From assembly GCF_040111675.1 (NCBI RefSeq), contig NZ_CP157794.1, positions 5,247,501 to 5,311,500 on the forward strand: a stretch of 64,000 nt of DNA, in the 5' to 3' direction. The notes beneath the pieces were generated by a model, which was given only the letters and a program-made list of their open reading frames with translations, searched no databases and had not been told where the DNA came from. The stretch comes from Salinarimonas sp. (lineage in GTDB: Bacteria > Pseudomonadota > Alphaproteobacteria > Rhizobiales > Beijerinckiaceae). This document shows positions 16,405-25,885 of this stretch, in pieces. How positions within the stretch are numbered: position 1 is the first letter of the stretch; every line of letters starts with the position of its first letter. Both the position numbers and the translations under genes were made by a program.

Positions 16405-17126
16405 CAGGCGCCCTCGTCCTGCACGCGGGCGAAGACGTAGCCCGCCCCGCGCACGGTGATGATCCGGCGCGGATGCTTCGGGTCGTCCTCGATGGCGGCG
16501 CGGATGCGCGAGACGTGGACGTCGATGGAGCGGTCGAAGGCCTCGAGCTCCGCCCCGCGGACGAGATCCATCAGCTGGTCGCGGGAGAGCACGCGGCCGG
16601 CGTTCTCGGCGAGCGCGACGAGAAGGTCGAACTGGTAGGAGGTGAGGCCGCGCTCCGTCCCGTCGACGCGCACCTGCCGCGCCCCGCGGTCGATCTCGAG
16701 CCGGCCGAAGCGCAGGGGCGCCGGGCCGGCGGGGGCGCCGATCCCGCCGCCGCGCCGGCGCAGCACGGCCTTGATCCGCGCGAGGAGCTCGCGCGGGTTG
16801 AAGGGCTTGGGCACGTAATCGTCGGCGCCGATCTCGAGCCCGACGATCCGGTCGAGCTCGTCGCCCTTGGCGGTGAGCATCACCACCGGCACGTCGGAGG
16901 CGGCGCGGATGCGCCGCAGGATCTCGAAGCCGTCGAGATCGGGCAGCATCACGTCGAGCACGACGACGGCGGGGGCCTTCCGGGCGAGAGCGGCGAGGCC
17001 GCCGGCGCCGGTGGCCTCGGCGCGGGCGGAAAAGCCGTTGCCGGCGAGATAGTCGCGCAGCATGCCCGACAGCCGGGTGTCGTCATCCACGATCAGCACC
17101 TCGTCGGGCATGTGCGCGTTGACCAT
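16404..17126 (-). CDS. OmpR-family response regulator
   Basis: A 240-residue response regulator with an N-terminal receiver (acidic pocket VDDD at 13-16, phospho-acceptor D58 in VVLDVMLPDLDG, lysine in LTAKGDELD) and a C-terminal winged-helix domain ending in RRIITVRGAGYVFA. The ATG at 17126 is chosen because GAGGAGAG lies at proper Shine-Dalgarno distance; the upstream extension is arginine/proline-rich and not domain-like. It is cotranscribed with the kinase (one-base overlap) and follows the Spy-like gene by about 60 bases. Confidence 0.93.
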   Translation of the reverse strand: MVNAHMPDEVLIVDDDTRLSGMLRDYLAGNGFSARAEATGAGGLAALARKAPAVVVLDVMLPDLDGFEILRRIRAASDVPVVMLTAKGDELDRIVGLEIGADDYVPKPFNPRELLARIKAVLRRRGGGIGAPAGPAPLRFGRLEIDRGARQVRVDGTERGLTSYQFDLLVALAENAGRVLSRDQLMDLVRGAELEAFDRSIDVHVSRIRAAIEDDPKHPRRIITVRGAGYVFARVQDEGA

Positions 17127-17187
17127 GGGGTCTTCTCTCCTCGGCGGGTCGGCGCGCGCGGGCTCGCCGCGCGCGCCGGTCATCCTA

Positions 17188-17805
17188 TCACCAGCGGCCC
17201 CAGCCGCGACGGTGCTCGCCCATCTCCTCGGCGAGCTCCGCCCGCTGCTCGGGCGTGAGCACGGCGGCGGCGTCGAGCATCGCCTCGAGGCCGCGGGCGG
17301 AGACCGCCTCCATCGTGGCGACCCGCTCGGCGCGCAGCGTCTCCGCCGCGGCGCGATCGAGCGTCTCGGCGCCGAGGATCTCGGCGAGCGCCTCGCGGGT
17401 GCCGCGGAACTCGCCGATCATCGGTGCGATGTCGGCCCGCGCCTCCTCGGCGATGGCCTTGACGCGCTCGATCTGCTCGGGGCTGGCGTCGACGTCCTCC
17501 AGCGTGCGCTCGAGCCGCCACTGCATGAACGCGGCCATGCGGCCGCCGTGCTCGCGCCCTTCTCCGAAGCGGGCCTCGTGCATCATGCCGCCCCGCGGGC
17601 CCTCGCCCGGGCCCGCGCTCATGGCGCCGTGCATCGGCCCCGCGCCCATCGCGGCGCGCTGGAGCATCGGGGCGGCGTCCTGCGCGGCGACGAGCCCGGC
17701 GCCGATCGCGCCCAGGCCCAGGACCGCGACGGTCCCGGCGAGGAGCGTGCGCGACAGGCGCGAGCGGGGGGTCTTCGGGGTCGGGGCGTCGGTCTCTTTG
17801 GTCAT
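17188..17805 (-). CDS. Spy/CpxP-like periplasmic LTxxQ protein
   Basis: A 205-residue protein with an N-terminal membrane/signal segment (about 18-42, LLAGTVAVLGLGAIGAGLVAAQ), a glycine/histidine/methionine-rich stretch (GAGPMHGAMSAGPGEG region) and two LTxxQ-type helical repeats (DASPEQIERVKAIAEEAR and LTPEQRAELAEEM). This is the pattern of Spy/CpxP periplasmic chaperones and of metal-responsive CnrX-like sensors. It is the first gene of a minus-strand run with a response regulator and a kinase, so it may restrain the kinase as CpxP does. The His/Met-rich segment would fit copper or other metal binding; that is inference. Confidence 0.78.
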   Translation of the reverse strand: MTKETDAPTPKTPRSRLSRTLLAGTVAVLGLGAIGAGLVAAQDAAPMLQRAAMGAGPMHGAMSAGPGEGPRGGMMHEARFGEGREHGGRMAAFMQWRLERTLEDVDASPEQIERVKAIAEEARADIAPMIGEFRGTREALAEILGAETLDRAAAETLRAERVATMEAVSARGLEAMLDAAAVLTPEQRAELAEEMGEHRRGWGRW

Positions 17806-18021
17806 GGTGTCGTCTCCCGTGGGGGTCTGCAGCGTGTCGGCTGCGATGGAGAGACCATGGGGGAGCGACGTGAAGCGGAGTCGCGGGGTGTGTGAAGAAA
17901 GGTGAAGCCGCGCTGCCGCCGCGCGTGAGCCGCGTGTGGACGATGGTGCGGATTCCCGCGCGGCGGCCTTGGTCCCGCCCCGTCCGCGGCCTTACGATGC
18001 GCGGACGGAGCGAATCACCTC

Positions 18022-19935
18022 ATGCCGGCAGCCGACGCGCTCAGATCCGACACGCCCCCGCCCCCCGCCGCCGTGCGGCGGCTCGATCCCGTGCTGGTCG
18101 ACCGCATCGCCGCGGGCGAGGTGGTGGAGCGTCCCGCCGCGGCGGTGAAGGAGCTCGTCGAGAACGCCATCGATGCCGGCGCGCGGGCGATCGCGGTCGA
18201 GATCGAGGCCGGCGGGCGCCGGCTCGTCCGCGTCACCGACGACGGGCGGGGCATGTCGGAGGCGGATCTCGCGCTCGCGATCGAGCGCCACGCCACCTCG
18301 AAGCTGCCCGACGGCGACCTGATGGCCATCGCGACGCTCGGCTTTCGCGGCGAGGCGTTGCCCTCGATCGGCGCGGTGAGCCGGCTCACGATCACCACAC
18401 GCGCGGCGAGCGCGCCGAGCGGGCTCGAGATCGTGGTCGACGCCGGCGCCAAGGGCGCGATCCGCCCCGCGCCCGGCGCGCAGGGCACGCGCGTCGAGGT
18501 CCGCGACCTGTTCGCGGCGACGCCGGCCCGGCTCAAGTTCCTCAAGTCCGATCGCGCCGAGGCCCTCGCCGTCGCGGACGTGGTCAAGCGCCTGGCCGTG
18601 GCCCATCCGCAGATCCGCTTCTCGCTCACGGGGGACGGCGTCGCCGGCCTGTCCTGCCCGCCGGAGCCCGACGGCCCGGAGGGCCTCGCCCGGCGGCTCG
18701 CCCGGGTGATCGGCCGCGACTTCGCCGAGAACGCGGCGCCGGTCGAGGCGGCGCGGGAGGGCTTCGCGCTGTCGGGCCTCGTCGGCCTGCCGACCTATCA
18801 TCGTGGCACGGGCCAGGCGATCCATTTCGTCGTCAACGGACGACCGGTGCGCGACAAGCTGCTGCTCGGCGCGGTGCGCGGGGCCTATGCCGACGTCATG
18901 GCGTCCGACCGGCATCCGGCGCTCGCGCTCTTCATCGCCTGCGATCCGGCGACCGTCGACGTCAACGTCCATCCGGCCAAGACCGAGGTGCGCTTCCGCG
19001 ATCCGGGCCTCGTACGGGCGCTGGTCGTCTCGGCGATCCGGGAGGCGCTGGCGCGCGCCGGCCACCGCGCCTCGACCACGGTGGCCGACCGTACGCTCGC
19101 GGCCCTGCGCCCGCATTCCGGCGCGAGCGTCCACGCCTGGACGCGCCCCCCCGCGCCGCGCCCGCTTCCGCTCGACCGCTCGTGGCAGGCGCCCGAAGGC
19201 TTCGCCGAGGCGGGCCAGGCCGGCTACGGCGCGCCGACGGCGCAGGCCGCCTTCGCCGGGATGACGCCTTCGGCCGACGCGCGCGCCGCGTGGCGCGAGC
19301 CGGACGCGCCCGTCCCGGGCGAGGTGGAGGGCGATCGGGAGGACCACCCTCTCGGCGCGGCCCGCGCGCAGCTGCACGAGACCTACATCCTCGCCCAGAC
19401 CCGCGACGGAATCGTCCTCGTCGACATGCACGCCGCCCACGAGCGCCTCGTCTACGAGCGGCTCAAGCGCGAGCGCACCGGGGCCGGAATCGCTCGGCAG
19501 ATGCTGCTGATCCCCGAGATCGTCGAGCTCGACCCCGCGGACGCGGCCCGCCTCGCCGACGCCGCGGAGGCGCTGGAGAGCGTCGGGCTCGCGCTCGAGA
19601 GCTTCGGGGCGGGCGCCGTCTGCGTGCGCGAGACGCCCGCGGCGCTCGGCCGGCCCGACGTGAAGGCGCTGGTGCGCGACCTCGCCGACGCGCTCGCCGA
19701 GAGCGAGGGGGAGGGCGACGCCGCCGACCCGCTGGCGCGCCGGCGCGACGCGATCCTCTCGCGCATGGCCTGCCACGGCTCGATCCGCGCCGGCCGGCGG
19801 CTCAAGCCCGAGGAGATGGACGCGCTGCTCCGCGAGATGGAGGCGACGCCGCTGTCGGGCCAGTGCAACCACGGCCGGCCGACCCATGTCGCGCTGAAGC
19901 TCGCCGACATCGAGAAGCTGTTCGGGCGGCGCTGA
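18022..19935 (+). CDS. mutL: DNA mismatch repair protein MutL
   Basis: Mismatch repair ATPase that links MutS recognition to strand incision. The 637 residues contain the GHKL ATP site motifs ENAIDAG (47-53), DDGRGM (73-78) and GFRGEALPSIG (107-117), a linker rich in alanine and proline (about 350-440), and a C-terminal dimer domain. D468-E479 reads DMHAAHERLVYE, matching the DQHA(x2)E(x4)E nuclease motif with Q replaced by M, together with ACHGS and the CNHGRPTHV zinc-site motif. This is therefore a nicking MutL of the MutH-less type. It diverges from the Spy-like operon across 216 bases. Confidence 0.96.
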   Translation: MPAADALRSDTPPPPAAVRRLDPVLVDRIAAGEVVERPAAAVKELVENAIDAGARAIAVEIEAGGRRLVRVTDDGRGMSEADLALAIERHATSKLPDGDLMAIATLGFRGEALPSIGAVSRLTITTRAASAPSGLEIVVDAGAKGAIRPAPGAQGTRVEVRDLFAATPARLKFLKSDRAEALAVADVVKRLAVAHPQIRFSLTGDGVAGLSCPPEPDGPEGLARRLARVIGRDFAENAAPVEAAREGFALSGLVGLPTYHRGTGQAIHFVVNGRPVRDKLLLGAVRGAYADVMASDRHPALALFIACDPATVDVNVHPAKTEVRFRDPGLVRALVVSAIREALARAGHRASTTVADRTLAALRPHSGASVHAWTRPPAPRPLPLDRSWQAPEGFAEAGQAGYGAPTAQAAFAGMTPSADARAAWREPDAPVPGEVEGDREDHPLGAARAQLHETYILAQTRDGIVLVDMHAAHERLVYERLKRERTGAGIARQMLLIPEIVELDPADAARLADAAEALESVGLALESFGAGAVCVRETPAALGRPDVKALVRDLADALAESEGEGDAADPLARRRDAILSRMACHGSIRAGRRLKPEEMDALLREMEATPLSGQCNHGRPTHVALKLADIEKLFGRR

Positions 19936-20026
19936 ATGCATCGGCGTCTTTGCCCGCGACCCTCGCCGGCGCGGGAACCCGCGGTCGAGCGCGACGTTCC
20001 GGGAGGCTTCGGATCGGGAGGACAGC

Positions 20027-20503
20027 ATGCGCGCTTCGACGACACCCGCCCTGACCGCCGCGTCGGCCTTCGCGGCATCGGCGATCCTGGGCGCCCCGCC
20101 GCAGGCCGCCGCTCAGGAGGCCGTCACCATCGCGGTCGCCGAGAGCGACCGCTACGGCTCGTACCTCGCGACGGCCGAGGGCCGGCCCGTCTACCTGTTC
20201 ACGACGGATACGCGGGGCGCGGCCGACCAGGAGCCCCGGATCTCCTGCACCAGCGAGGCGTGCCTCGCGGCCTGGCCGCTGGTCACGACGCAGGGCGCGC
20301 CGCAGGCCGGGGAGGGCGTCGACGCCGCTCTCCTCGGAACCATGCGGGCCGAGAGCGGGACGGTCGTCACCTATGCCGGCTGGCCGCTCTACACGTTCGC
20401 CCGCGACGCCGGAGCGGACGCGCCGCAGGGCCAGGACATCGAGTCTTTCGGCGGCGAGTGGTATCTCCTCACCCCGCAGGGCGAGGAAGTGCACGCCGAG
20501 TGA
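20027..20503 (+). CDS. secreted COG4315-type repeat protein
   Basis: A 158-residue exported protein with a signal peptide (about 1-30, cleavage near AAAQ-EA) and two copies of the short beta-type repeat found in COG4315 proteins: YGSYLATAEGRPVYLFTTD with CTSEACLAAWPL, then GTVVTYAGWPLYTFARD. Such proteins occur widely as periplasmic or lipoprotein forms of unknown function. The two cysteines in the first unit could form a disulphide. It lies 91 bases after mutL and 170 bases before a cation ATPase, with no overlap to suggest a shared task. Confidence 0.8.
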   Translation: MRASTTPALTAASAFAASAILGAPPQAAAQEAVTIAVAESDRYGSYLATAEGRPVYLFTTDTRGAADQEPRISCTSEACLAAWPLVTTQGAPQAGEGVDAALLGTMRAESGTVVTYAGWPLYTFARDAGADAPQGQDIESFGGEWYLLTPQGEEVHAE

Positions 20504-20673
20504 GGCGACGCCTCGGCGCGCAGGCGCCGCGGGTCGGGGCGGGAGCGGCGATCGGACAGAGGACGGTCCCCAGGGTCGCGGCGCGGCCCGTTCCGCATGC
20601 GGGGCGTCCCCGGGTAGGCGCAGCCGCGGCTTCCCCCTAATCTCGGCCGCGACCCGACGAACGAGAGGACAGC

Positions 20674-23391
20674 ATGACCGATGCGCCGGCGGACGCCGCA
20701 GACGTGGTCGCCTGGCACGCCCTGGCGTCGACCGAGGCCCTCGAGCGGCTCGACGCATCCGAAAACGGCTTGACCGAGGACGAAGCGGACCGGCGGCGCG
20801 AACGCTACGGCGAGAACGCCCTGCCGGAGAACGGCGGCGGCGAGGCGTGGCGCATCCTCCTCGGCCAGCTCCGCGATCCGCTGATCTACGTCCTCCTCGG
20901 CTCGACCGCGCTGGCCATCCTGACGGGCAAGGTGCTGGACGGCGCGGTGATCGGCGGGGTCGTCGTCCTCAACGCCCTGATCGGGTTCGTGCAGGAATAT
21001 CGGGCGAGCCGCGCCATCGCCGCGCTCACCACGATGGTTCCCTCCGCCGTGGTGGTGACGCGCGCCGGCCGCAAGCGCTCCCTGCCGGCGGTGGAGCTCG
21101 TCCCGGGCGACGTCGTGCACCTGGAGGCGGGCGACCGCACGCCGGCGGATCTGCGCCTCTTGCGGGCCCGTGGGCTGATGATCGAGGAGGCGGCGCTCAC
21201 CGGCGAATCGGCGCCGGCCGCCAAGGGGACCGATCCGGTCGAGGAGGACGCCGGCATCGGCGACCGCAGATCGATCGCCTACAGCGGCACGCTCGTCACG
21301 CGCGGCGCCGGGAGCGGCGTCGTCGTCGCCACGGGCGCGAGCACCGAGCTCGGCCGCATCTCCCGAATGCTGGGACAGGCGACCGACCTCGAGACGCCGC
21401 TCACGCGCCAGCTCGGCGTGATCGCGCGCTACATCGCCATCGCCATCGTCGTCGTGTCGATCCTCCTCCTCGGCGTCGGCCTGTGGCGCGGCTATCCGCT
21501 GGCGGACGCCGTGCTGGCCGCCGTGACGCTCGCGGTCGCGGCGATCCCGGAGGGCCTGCCGGCGATCGTCACCATCGCGCTGGCCATCGGCGTCCGCCGC
21601 ATGGCGGGTCGCCAGGCGATCATCCGCAAGCTTCCGGCCGTGGAGACGCTCGGCTCGACGACGGTGATCTGCTCGGACAAGACCGGCACGCTCACCCGCA
21701 ACGAGATGACCGTCCAGGTGCTCTGGACGCCCGGCGGCCTCTGGCGCCTGGGCGGCGTCGGCTACGCGCCCGAGGGCGATCTCTCCCGGGAGGACGGCGC
21801 GCTCGAGCCGGCGCCGCCGGGGGGCGTCGAGGCGCTCGTGCGCGCGGGCGCGCTGTGCAACGACGCGGCGCTGCGGCAGGACGCCGACGGCGGCTGGAGC
21901 ATCGCCGGCGACCCGACCGAGGGCGCGCTCCTCACCGCCGCCGCCAAGCTCGGCCTCTCGCCGGACCGCGCGCGCGAGGAGCGCCCGCGCCTCGACGCCA
22001 TTCCCTTCGCCTCCGAGCGGCAGTTCATGGCCACCCTCCACGCCGAGCCGGACGGGGGCCGCGCGATCTACGTCAAGGGCGCTCCCGAGGTGGTTCTGCG
22101 CCGCTGCGACGGGCCCGGGGACGGCCCGCTCGACGGCGCGCTCGACGTCGTCCACCGCATCGCCGCCGAGGGCATGCGCGTTCTCGCGGTGGCGGTGCGC
22201 CGACCAGAGAGCGTGCCGGACGATCTCGAGGAGGAGGACGTGGCGGGTGGCTTCACGCTCCTGGGCTTCCAGGGCATGATCGACCCGCCGCGCCCGGAGG
22301 CGCGCGACGCCGTGGCCGCCTGCAAGCAGGCGGGCATGGCGGTCAAGATGATCACCGGCGACCACGGCGCGACCGCCGCCGCCATCGGCCGGTCCCTCGG
22401 CCTCGCCGCGCCGGAGGGCGCCGTGCCCGGCTCGCGGCTGGAGGATCTCTCCGACGAGGAGATGCGCGACGTGGCGGCCCGGGCCGACGTCTTCGCCCGC
22501 GTCGCGCCGGAGCACAAGCTGCGGCTCGTCAAGGCGCTCCAGGCCGACGGCCACGTCGTCGCCATGACGGGGGACGGCGTCAACGACGCGCCGGCGCTCA
22601 AGCAGGCCGATATCGGCGTCGCCATGGGCATCACCGGCACGGCGGTCTCGAAGGAGGCCGCGGACATGGTGCTCGCCGACGACAACTTCGCCTCGATCCG
22701 CGCGGCGGTGGAGGAGGGGCGGCGGGTCTACGACAACCTGGTCAAGGCGCTCGCCTTCGTCCTGCCGACGAACCTGGGTCTCGCGCTCATCATGATCGCC
22801 TCCGTGGCGGCGTTCCCGATCGTCGACGGCGAGCCGGTCCTCCCGATGCGGCCGGCGCAGATCCTCTGGATCAACCTCGTCGCGGCGGTCGCGCTCGCCC
22901 TGCCGCTCGCCTTCGAGGCGAAGGAATCCGACCTCATGCGCCGTCCGCCCCGCCTGGTGGACGCGCCCGTGCTGAGCCCCTTCGTCCTCGCAAGGACGGT
23001 TCTGGTCGCCATCCTGATGACGGCCGGCGCGCTCGCCCTGTTCGTCGTGGCCTATGCGCAGACGCCGGCGCCCGGCTCGACGGCCTACGCGTCCGCGCAG
23101 ACGCAGGCGGTGACCACGGTGATCTTCTTCCAGATCTTCTACCTCTTGGACTGCCGCTCGCTGCGCGACCCGATCACCGCCATCGGCCCCGGCAGCAACC
23201 CGTGGATCTTCGGCGGCATCGCGCTCACGCTCGCGCTCCAGATCGCCTTCGTGCACCTGCCGGCGTTCAACGTGGTCTTCGGCTCGACGCCGCTCGACCT
23301 GCGCGGCTGGGCCGAGGCGGCGCTGGTCGGCGCGGTGATCCTGCCGGTGATCGGCATGGAGAAATGGATCAGGCGGCGGTCGGCCACCTGA
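20674..23391 (+). CDS. P2-type cation-transporting ATPase
   Basis: A 905-residue P-type ATPase of the inner membrane. It has an N-terminal cation-ATPase domain (about 10-70), the actuator motif TGES (LTGESAPAAKG), the TM4 ion-site motif PEGLP (AIPEGLPAIVTIAL), the phosphorylated D335 in CSDKTGTLTRN and the hinge GDGVNDAPALKQAD. About ten membrane helices are expected, six after the catalytic domain. PEGLP places it with P2 (Ca2+/Mn2+ or Na+-type) pumps rather than heavy-metal P1B pumps, which carry CPC. The transported ion cannot be stated from sequence alone. It is bounded by 150-170 base gaps and seems monocistronic. Confidence 0.93.
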   Translation: MTDAPADAADVVAWHALASTEALERLDASENGLTEDEADRRRERYGENALPENGGGEAWRILLGQLRDPLIYVLLGSTALAILTGKVLDGAVIGGVVVLNALIGFVQEYRASRAIAALTTMVPSAVVVTRAGRKRSLPAVELVPGDVVHLEAGDRTPADLRLLRARGLMIEEAALTGESAPAAKGTDPVEEDAGIGDRRSIAYSGTLVTRGAGSGVVVATGASTELGRISRMLGQATDLETPLTRQLGVIARYIAIAIVVVSILLLGVGLWRGYPLADAVLAAVTLAVAAIPEGLPAIVTIALAIGVRRMAGRQAIIRKLPAVETLGSTTVICSDKTGTLTRNEMTVQVLWTPGGLWRLGGVGYAPEGDLSREDGALEPAPPGGVEALVRAGALCNDAALRQDADGGWSIAGDPTEGALLTAAAKLGLSPDRAREERPRLDAIPFASERQFMATLHAEPDGGRAIYVKGAPEVVLRRCDGPGDGPLDGALDVVHRIAAEGMRVLAVAVRRPESVPDDLEEEDVAGGFTLLGFQGMIDPPRPEARDAVAACKQAGMAVKMITGDHGATAAAIGRSLGLAAPEGAVPGSRLEDLSDEEMRDVAARADVFARVAPEHKLRLVKALQADGHVVAMTGDGVNDAPALKQADIGVAMGITGTAVSKEAADMVLADDNFASIRAAVEEGRRVYDNLVKALAFVLPTNLGLALIMIASVAAFPIVDGEPVLPMRPAQILWINLVAAVALALPLAFEAKESDLMRRPPRLVDAPVLSPFVLARTVLVAILMTAGALALFVVAYAQTPAPGSTAYASAQTQAVTTVIFFQIFYLLDCRSLRDPITAIGPGSNPWIFGGIALTLALQIAFVHLPAFNVVFGSTPLDLRGWAEAALVGAVILPVIGMEKWIRRRSAT

Positions 23392-23540
23392 CGGGCCGGC
23401 GAGCGCCGCGCTGACGGCCGGCCGCGTCGCGCGTTCGCACCGCATCGAGGACGTCGGCCGGCGCGCGGGCGACGAAGCGCGGCATCCCGTCCAGCCGAGC
23501 GCGAGCGGAGGCCTGACCGAGAGTTGTCCAAATATCAGGT

Positions 23541-25814
23541 ATGAGTTGTGGAACGGCACGAGACGTGCGATCCTCCGCGGCACCAGCCGTGCGCGACGAC
23601 GCGCCGGGCGCGCCGCCGCCGGGGGACCCCATGCCGACCGTCGCCAGCAGCTTCGAAGCCCAGATCCGCGACGTCGAGCGCCGCTGGCACGAGACCCGCG
23701 CGGAGCGCGAGACCACCAAGCACCAGATGGCGCTGATGGCCCAGGGCGGCAGCCCGGACTGGCGCAAGATGGAGCAGCCCTCCCGCCTCCAGACCCGTCT
23801 CGCCGGGATGGGCCGCGCGGATCTCGCCGCGAAGGTCGCGGACCGCGAGGACCTCGACTTCAACCCGCTCGAGCGAATCATCGAGGACAGCCAGCTCGCC
23901 GGGATCGAGTTCTTCGAACGCGGGCTCGTCGCCGCCCGCGCCGTCGCCCGCGTCGAGATCCGCTCCGGCGCCGGCACGCTGTCCGGCTACGGCTCGGGCG
24001 TCCTGGTCTCGCCGCGCCTGTTCCTGACCAACAATCACGTGCTCCAGACCCCGGAGGTCGCCGCCGCCAGCCTGGCGCAGTTCGAGTACCTGATCTCGGC
24101 CGCCGGCGCGGCGCGCGAGCCGCTGGTCTATCGCATGCGGCCCGATCTCTTCTTCGAGACGAGCCGGGAGCTCGACTTCACCCTCGTGGCGCTGGACCCG
24201 GAGGACGCCGCCGGAAATCCCCTGTCGAGCCGCGGCTGGTGCCCGTTCATCGCCGCCTCCGGCAAGGCGCTCAAGGGGGAGCGCGTCAACATCATCCAGC
24301 ATCCGCAGGGCGAGCGCATGCAGGTCTCGGTGCGCGAGAACATGATCGTCGCGACGCCGGAGAACTTCCTGCATTACGAAACCGACACGCTGCCGGGCTC
24401 CTCGGGCTCGCCGGTCTTCAACGATCGCTGGGAGCTCGCGGCCGTGCATCACGCCGGCGTGCCGCGCCGGGACCCGACGGGACGCATCCTGCTGCGCGAC
24501 GGCAACGCCTGGGGCGGGCGCTCCAGCAAGATCGACGAGATCGACTGGCTCGCCAACGAGGGCGTGCGCATCTCGAGCATCGTCGCGGAGATCCGCGGCC
24601 GGCCCCTCGACGGCCCGCGCCGCGCCCTGTTCGACGCCTGCTTCGCGCCGCCGCGGCCTCTCGATCTCTGGGATCTGTTCGGAGGCCGCGGTCGGCCGCC
24701 GACGCCGCCGGGCGGCGGGCTGGAGCGCGGCGAGGGCGGCGGCGGAGGGTCCCGCGGGCCGCTCGGCGGGCCGGTGATCGGCGACGACGGCAGCGCGTCC
24801 TGGCTGTTCCGCATCACGGTCGGTCCCGTCGCGCCCGGCGGCGACCCGGCGCGCCCGGCGCCGCCCTCGCCGCAGCCGGGATCGGGGCCGCATGTGCCGG
24901 TCTCGCCGCTTCCCGCCATGCCAGCCACCGTCGCGCCGTCGCCGCGCGACGCCGCACGCGCGGCCGCGGCGCGGCTCGTCGAACGCCATCGCGGCGAGCC
25001 CTATTACGTCGAGGCCGAGGATGTCGCGGCGCGGAAGGCCTTCTACGAAGAGCTCGACCTCGCGGCGGCGCCCCGGCAGCTGTTCGGGCGCCTCTCCGAC
25101 CATCTCGGCGCCCGCCATGCGACGACGCTCTCCTATGCCCGCGCGCGCTTCGACTTCCTCTACCCGTCCGTCGACCTGCATCCCGACGGCAAGCTGCGCA
25201 ACGTCTATTCGGGCGTGGTGCTCGAGGCCGAGGAGGCGATCGCCGACGAGCTCGCGCGCCTCGCCCCCTATGCCGGCATGGAGGCCGCCGATCTCGACGA
25301 TCTCGAGACGCTGATGCTGGACGAAGCCTTCGAGGCCGCGCTCGAATCCGGGGAGATCTTCAATTGCGAGCACGTCGTGCCGCAATCGTGGTTCTCGCGA
25401 GACATGCCGATGAAGAGCGACCTGCATCACCTCTTCACCTGCGAGCCGCGCTGCAACAGCTTTCGCGGCAACATTCCCTTCGGCGAGTTCCCGCCCTTCC
25501 AGGAGGCGGTGCGGCCGCTGTGCGGGCAGATCGACGCGACGCGCTTCGAGCCGGAGCACGGCAAGGGGCCGGCGGCGCGGGCGACGTTCTACTTCATCGT
25601 GCGCTACCCGGGCCTCGTCGGCGACGCCTCGCGCGAGATGGGGCCGGACCGGATCGCGACGCTCCTCGCCTGGCACGCAGCCGATCCGCCGGGCGACTAC
25701 GAGCGGCATCGCAACTGGCTGATCGAGAAGGCCCAGGGCAACCGCAACCCGTTCATCGATCATCCCGAGCTCGCGAGCGAGGCGCTCCTGCGCGTCGGCA
25801 TGGCGCGTCGCTAG
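23541..25814 (+). CDS. fusion of trypsin-like serine protease and endonuclease I-type nuclease
   Basis: A 757-residue two-enzyme protein. An N-terminal helical segment (about 35-130) precedes a trypsin-like protease domain with a full catalytic triad: H166 in LTNNHVLQ, D212 in RELDFTLVAL and S288 in PGSSGSPVF. A glycine/proline-rich linker (about 385-465) leads to a C-terminal endonuclease I-like domain containing NCEHVVPQSWF (E610, H611), DLHHLF, CNSFRGNIPFGEF, the pattern of ββα-metal nucleases such as NucM/EndA. No signal peptide is evident, so it may act in the cytoplasm. ATG 23631 is an alternative start that removes a low-complexity 30-residue leader. It stands alone between the cation ATPase and UPF0262. 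The role is unknown; a suicidal or defence effector is a hypothesis. Confidence 0.8.
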   Translation: MSCGTARDVRSSAAPAVRDDAPGAPPPGDPMPTVASSFEAQIRDVERRWHETRAERETTKHQMALMAQGGSPDWRKMEQPSRLQTRLAGMGRADLAAKVADREDLDFNPLERIIEDSQLAGIEFFERGLVAARAVARVEIRSGAGTLSGYGSGVLVSPRLFLTNNHVLQTPEVAAASLAQFEYLISAAGAAREPLVYRMRPDLFFETSRELDFTLVALDPEDAAGNPLSSRGWCPFIAASGKALKGERVNIIQHPQGERMQVSVRENMIVATPENFLHYETDTLPGSSGSPVFNDRWELAAVHHAGVPRRDPTGRILLRDGNAWGGRSSKIDEIDWLANEGVRISSIVAEIRGRPLDGPRRALFDACFAPPRPLDLWDLFGGRGRPPTPPGGGLERGEGGGGGSRGPLGGPVIGDDGSASWLFRITVGPVAPGGDPARPAPPSPQPGSGPHVPVSPLPAMPATVAPSPRDAARAAAARLVERHRGEPYYVEAEDVAARKAFYEELDLAAAPRQLFGRLSDHLGARHATTLSYARARFDFLYPSVDLHPDGKLRNVYSGVVLEAEEAIADELARLAPYAGMEAADLDDLETLMLDEAFEAALESGEIFNCEHVVPQSWFSRDMPMKSDLHHLFTCEPRCNSFRGNIPFGEFPPFQEAVRPLCGQIDATRFEPEHGKGPAARATFYFIVRYPGLVGDASREMGPDRIATLLAWHAADPPGDYERHRNWLIEKAQGNRNPFIDHPELASEALLRVGMARR

Positions 25815-25885
25815 GAAGCCGGGCCGCCCCTTTGCGGGGCCGCGCGGTCGCGCTAGGGTCGCCGGCGGCAGGGGACGGAGCGCGG

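Noticed and set aside
20389..23583. Very long open frame (over 1000 codons) opposite the cation ATPase
   Set aside because: Antisense shadow of a strongly coding GC-rich gene; composition is arginine/aspartate/glycine-rich with no domain, whereas the plus strand has all P-type ATPase motifs.
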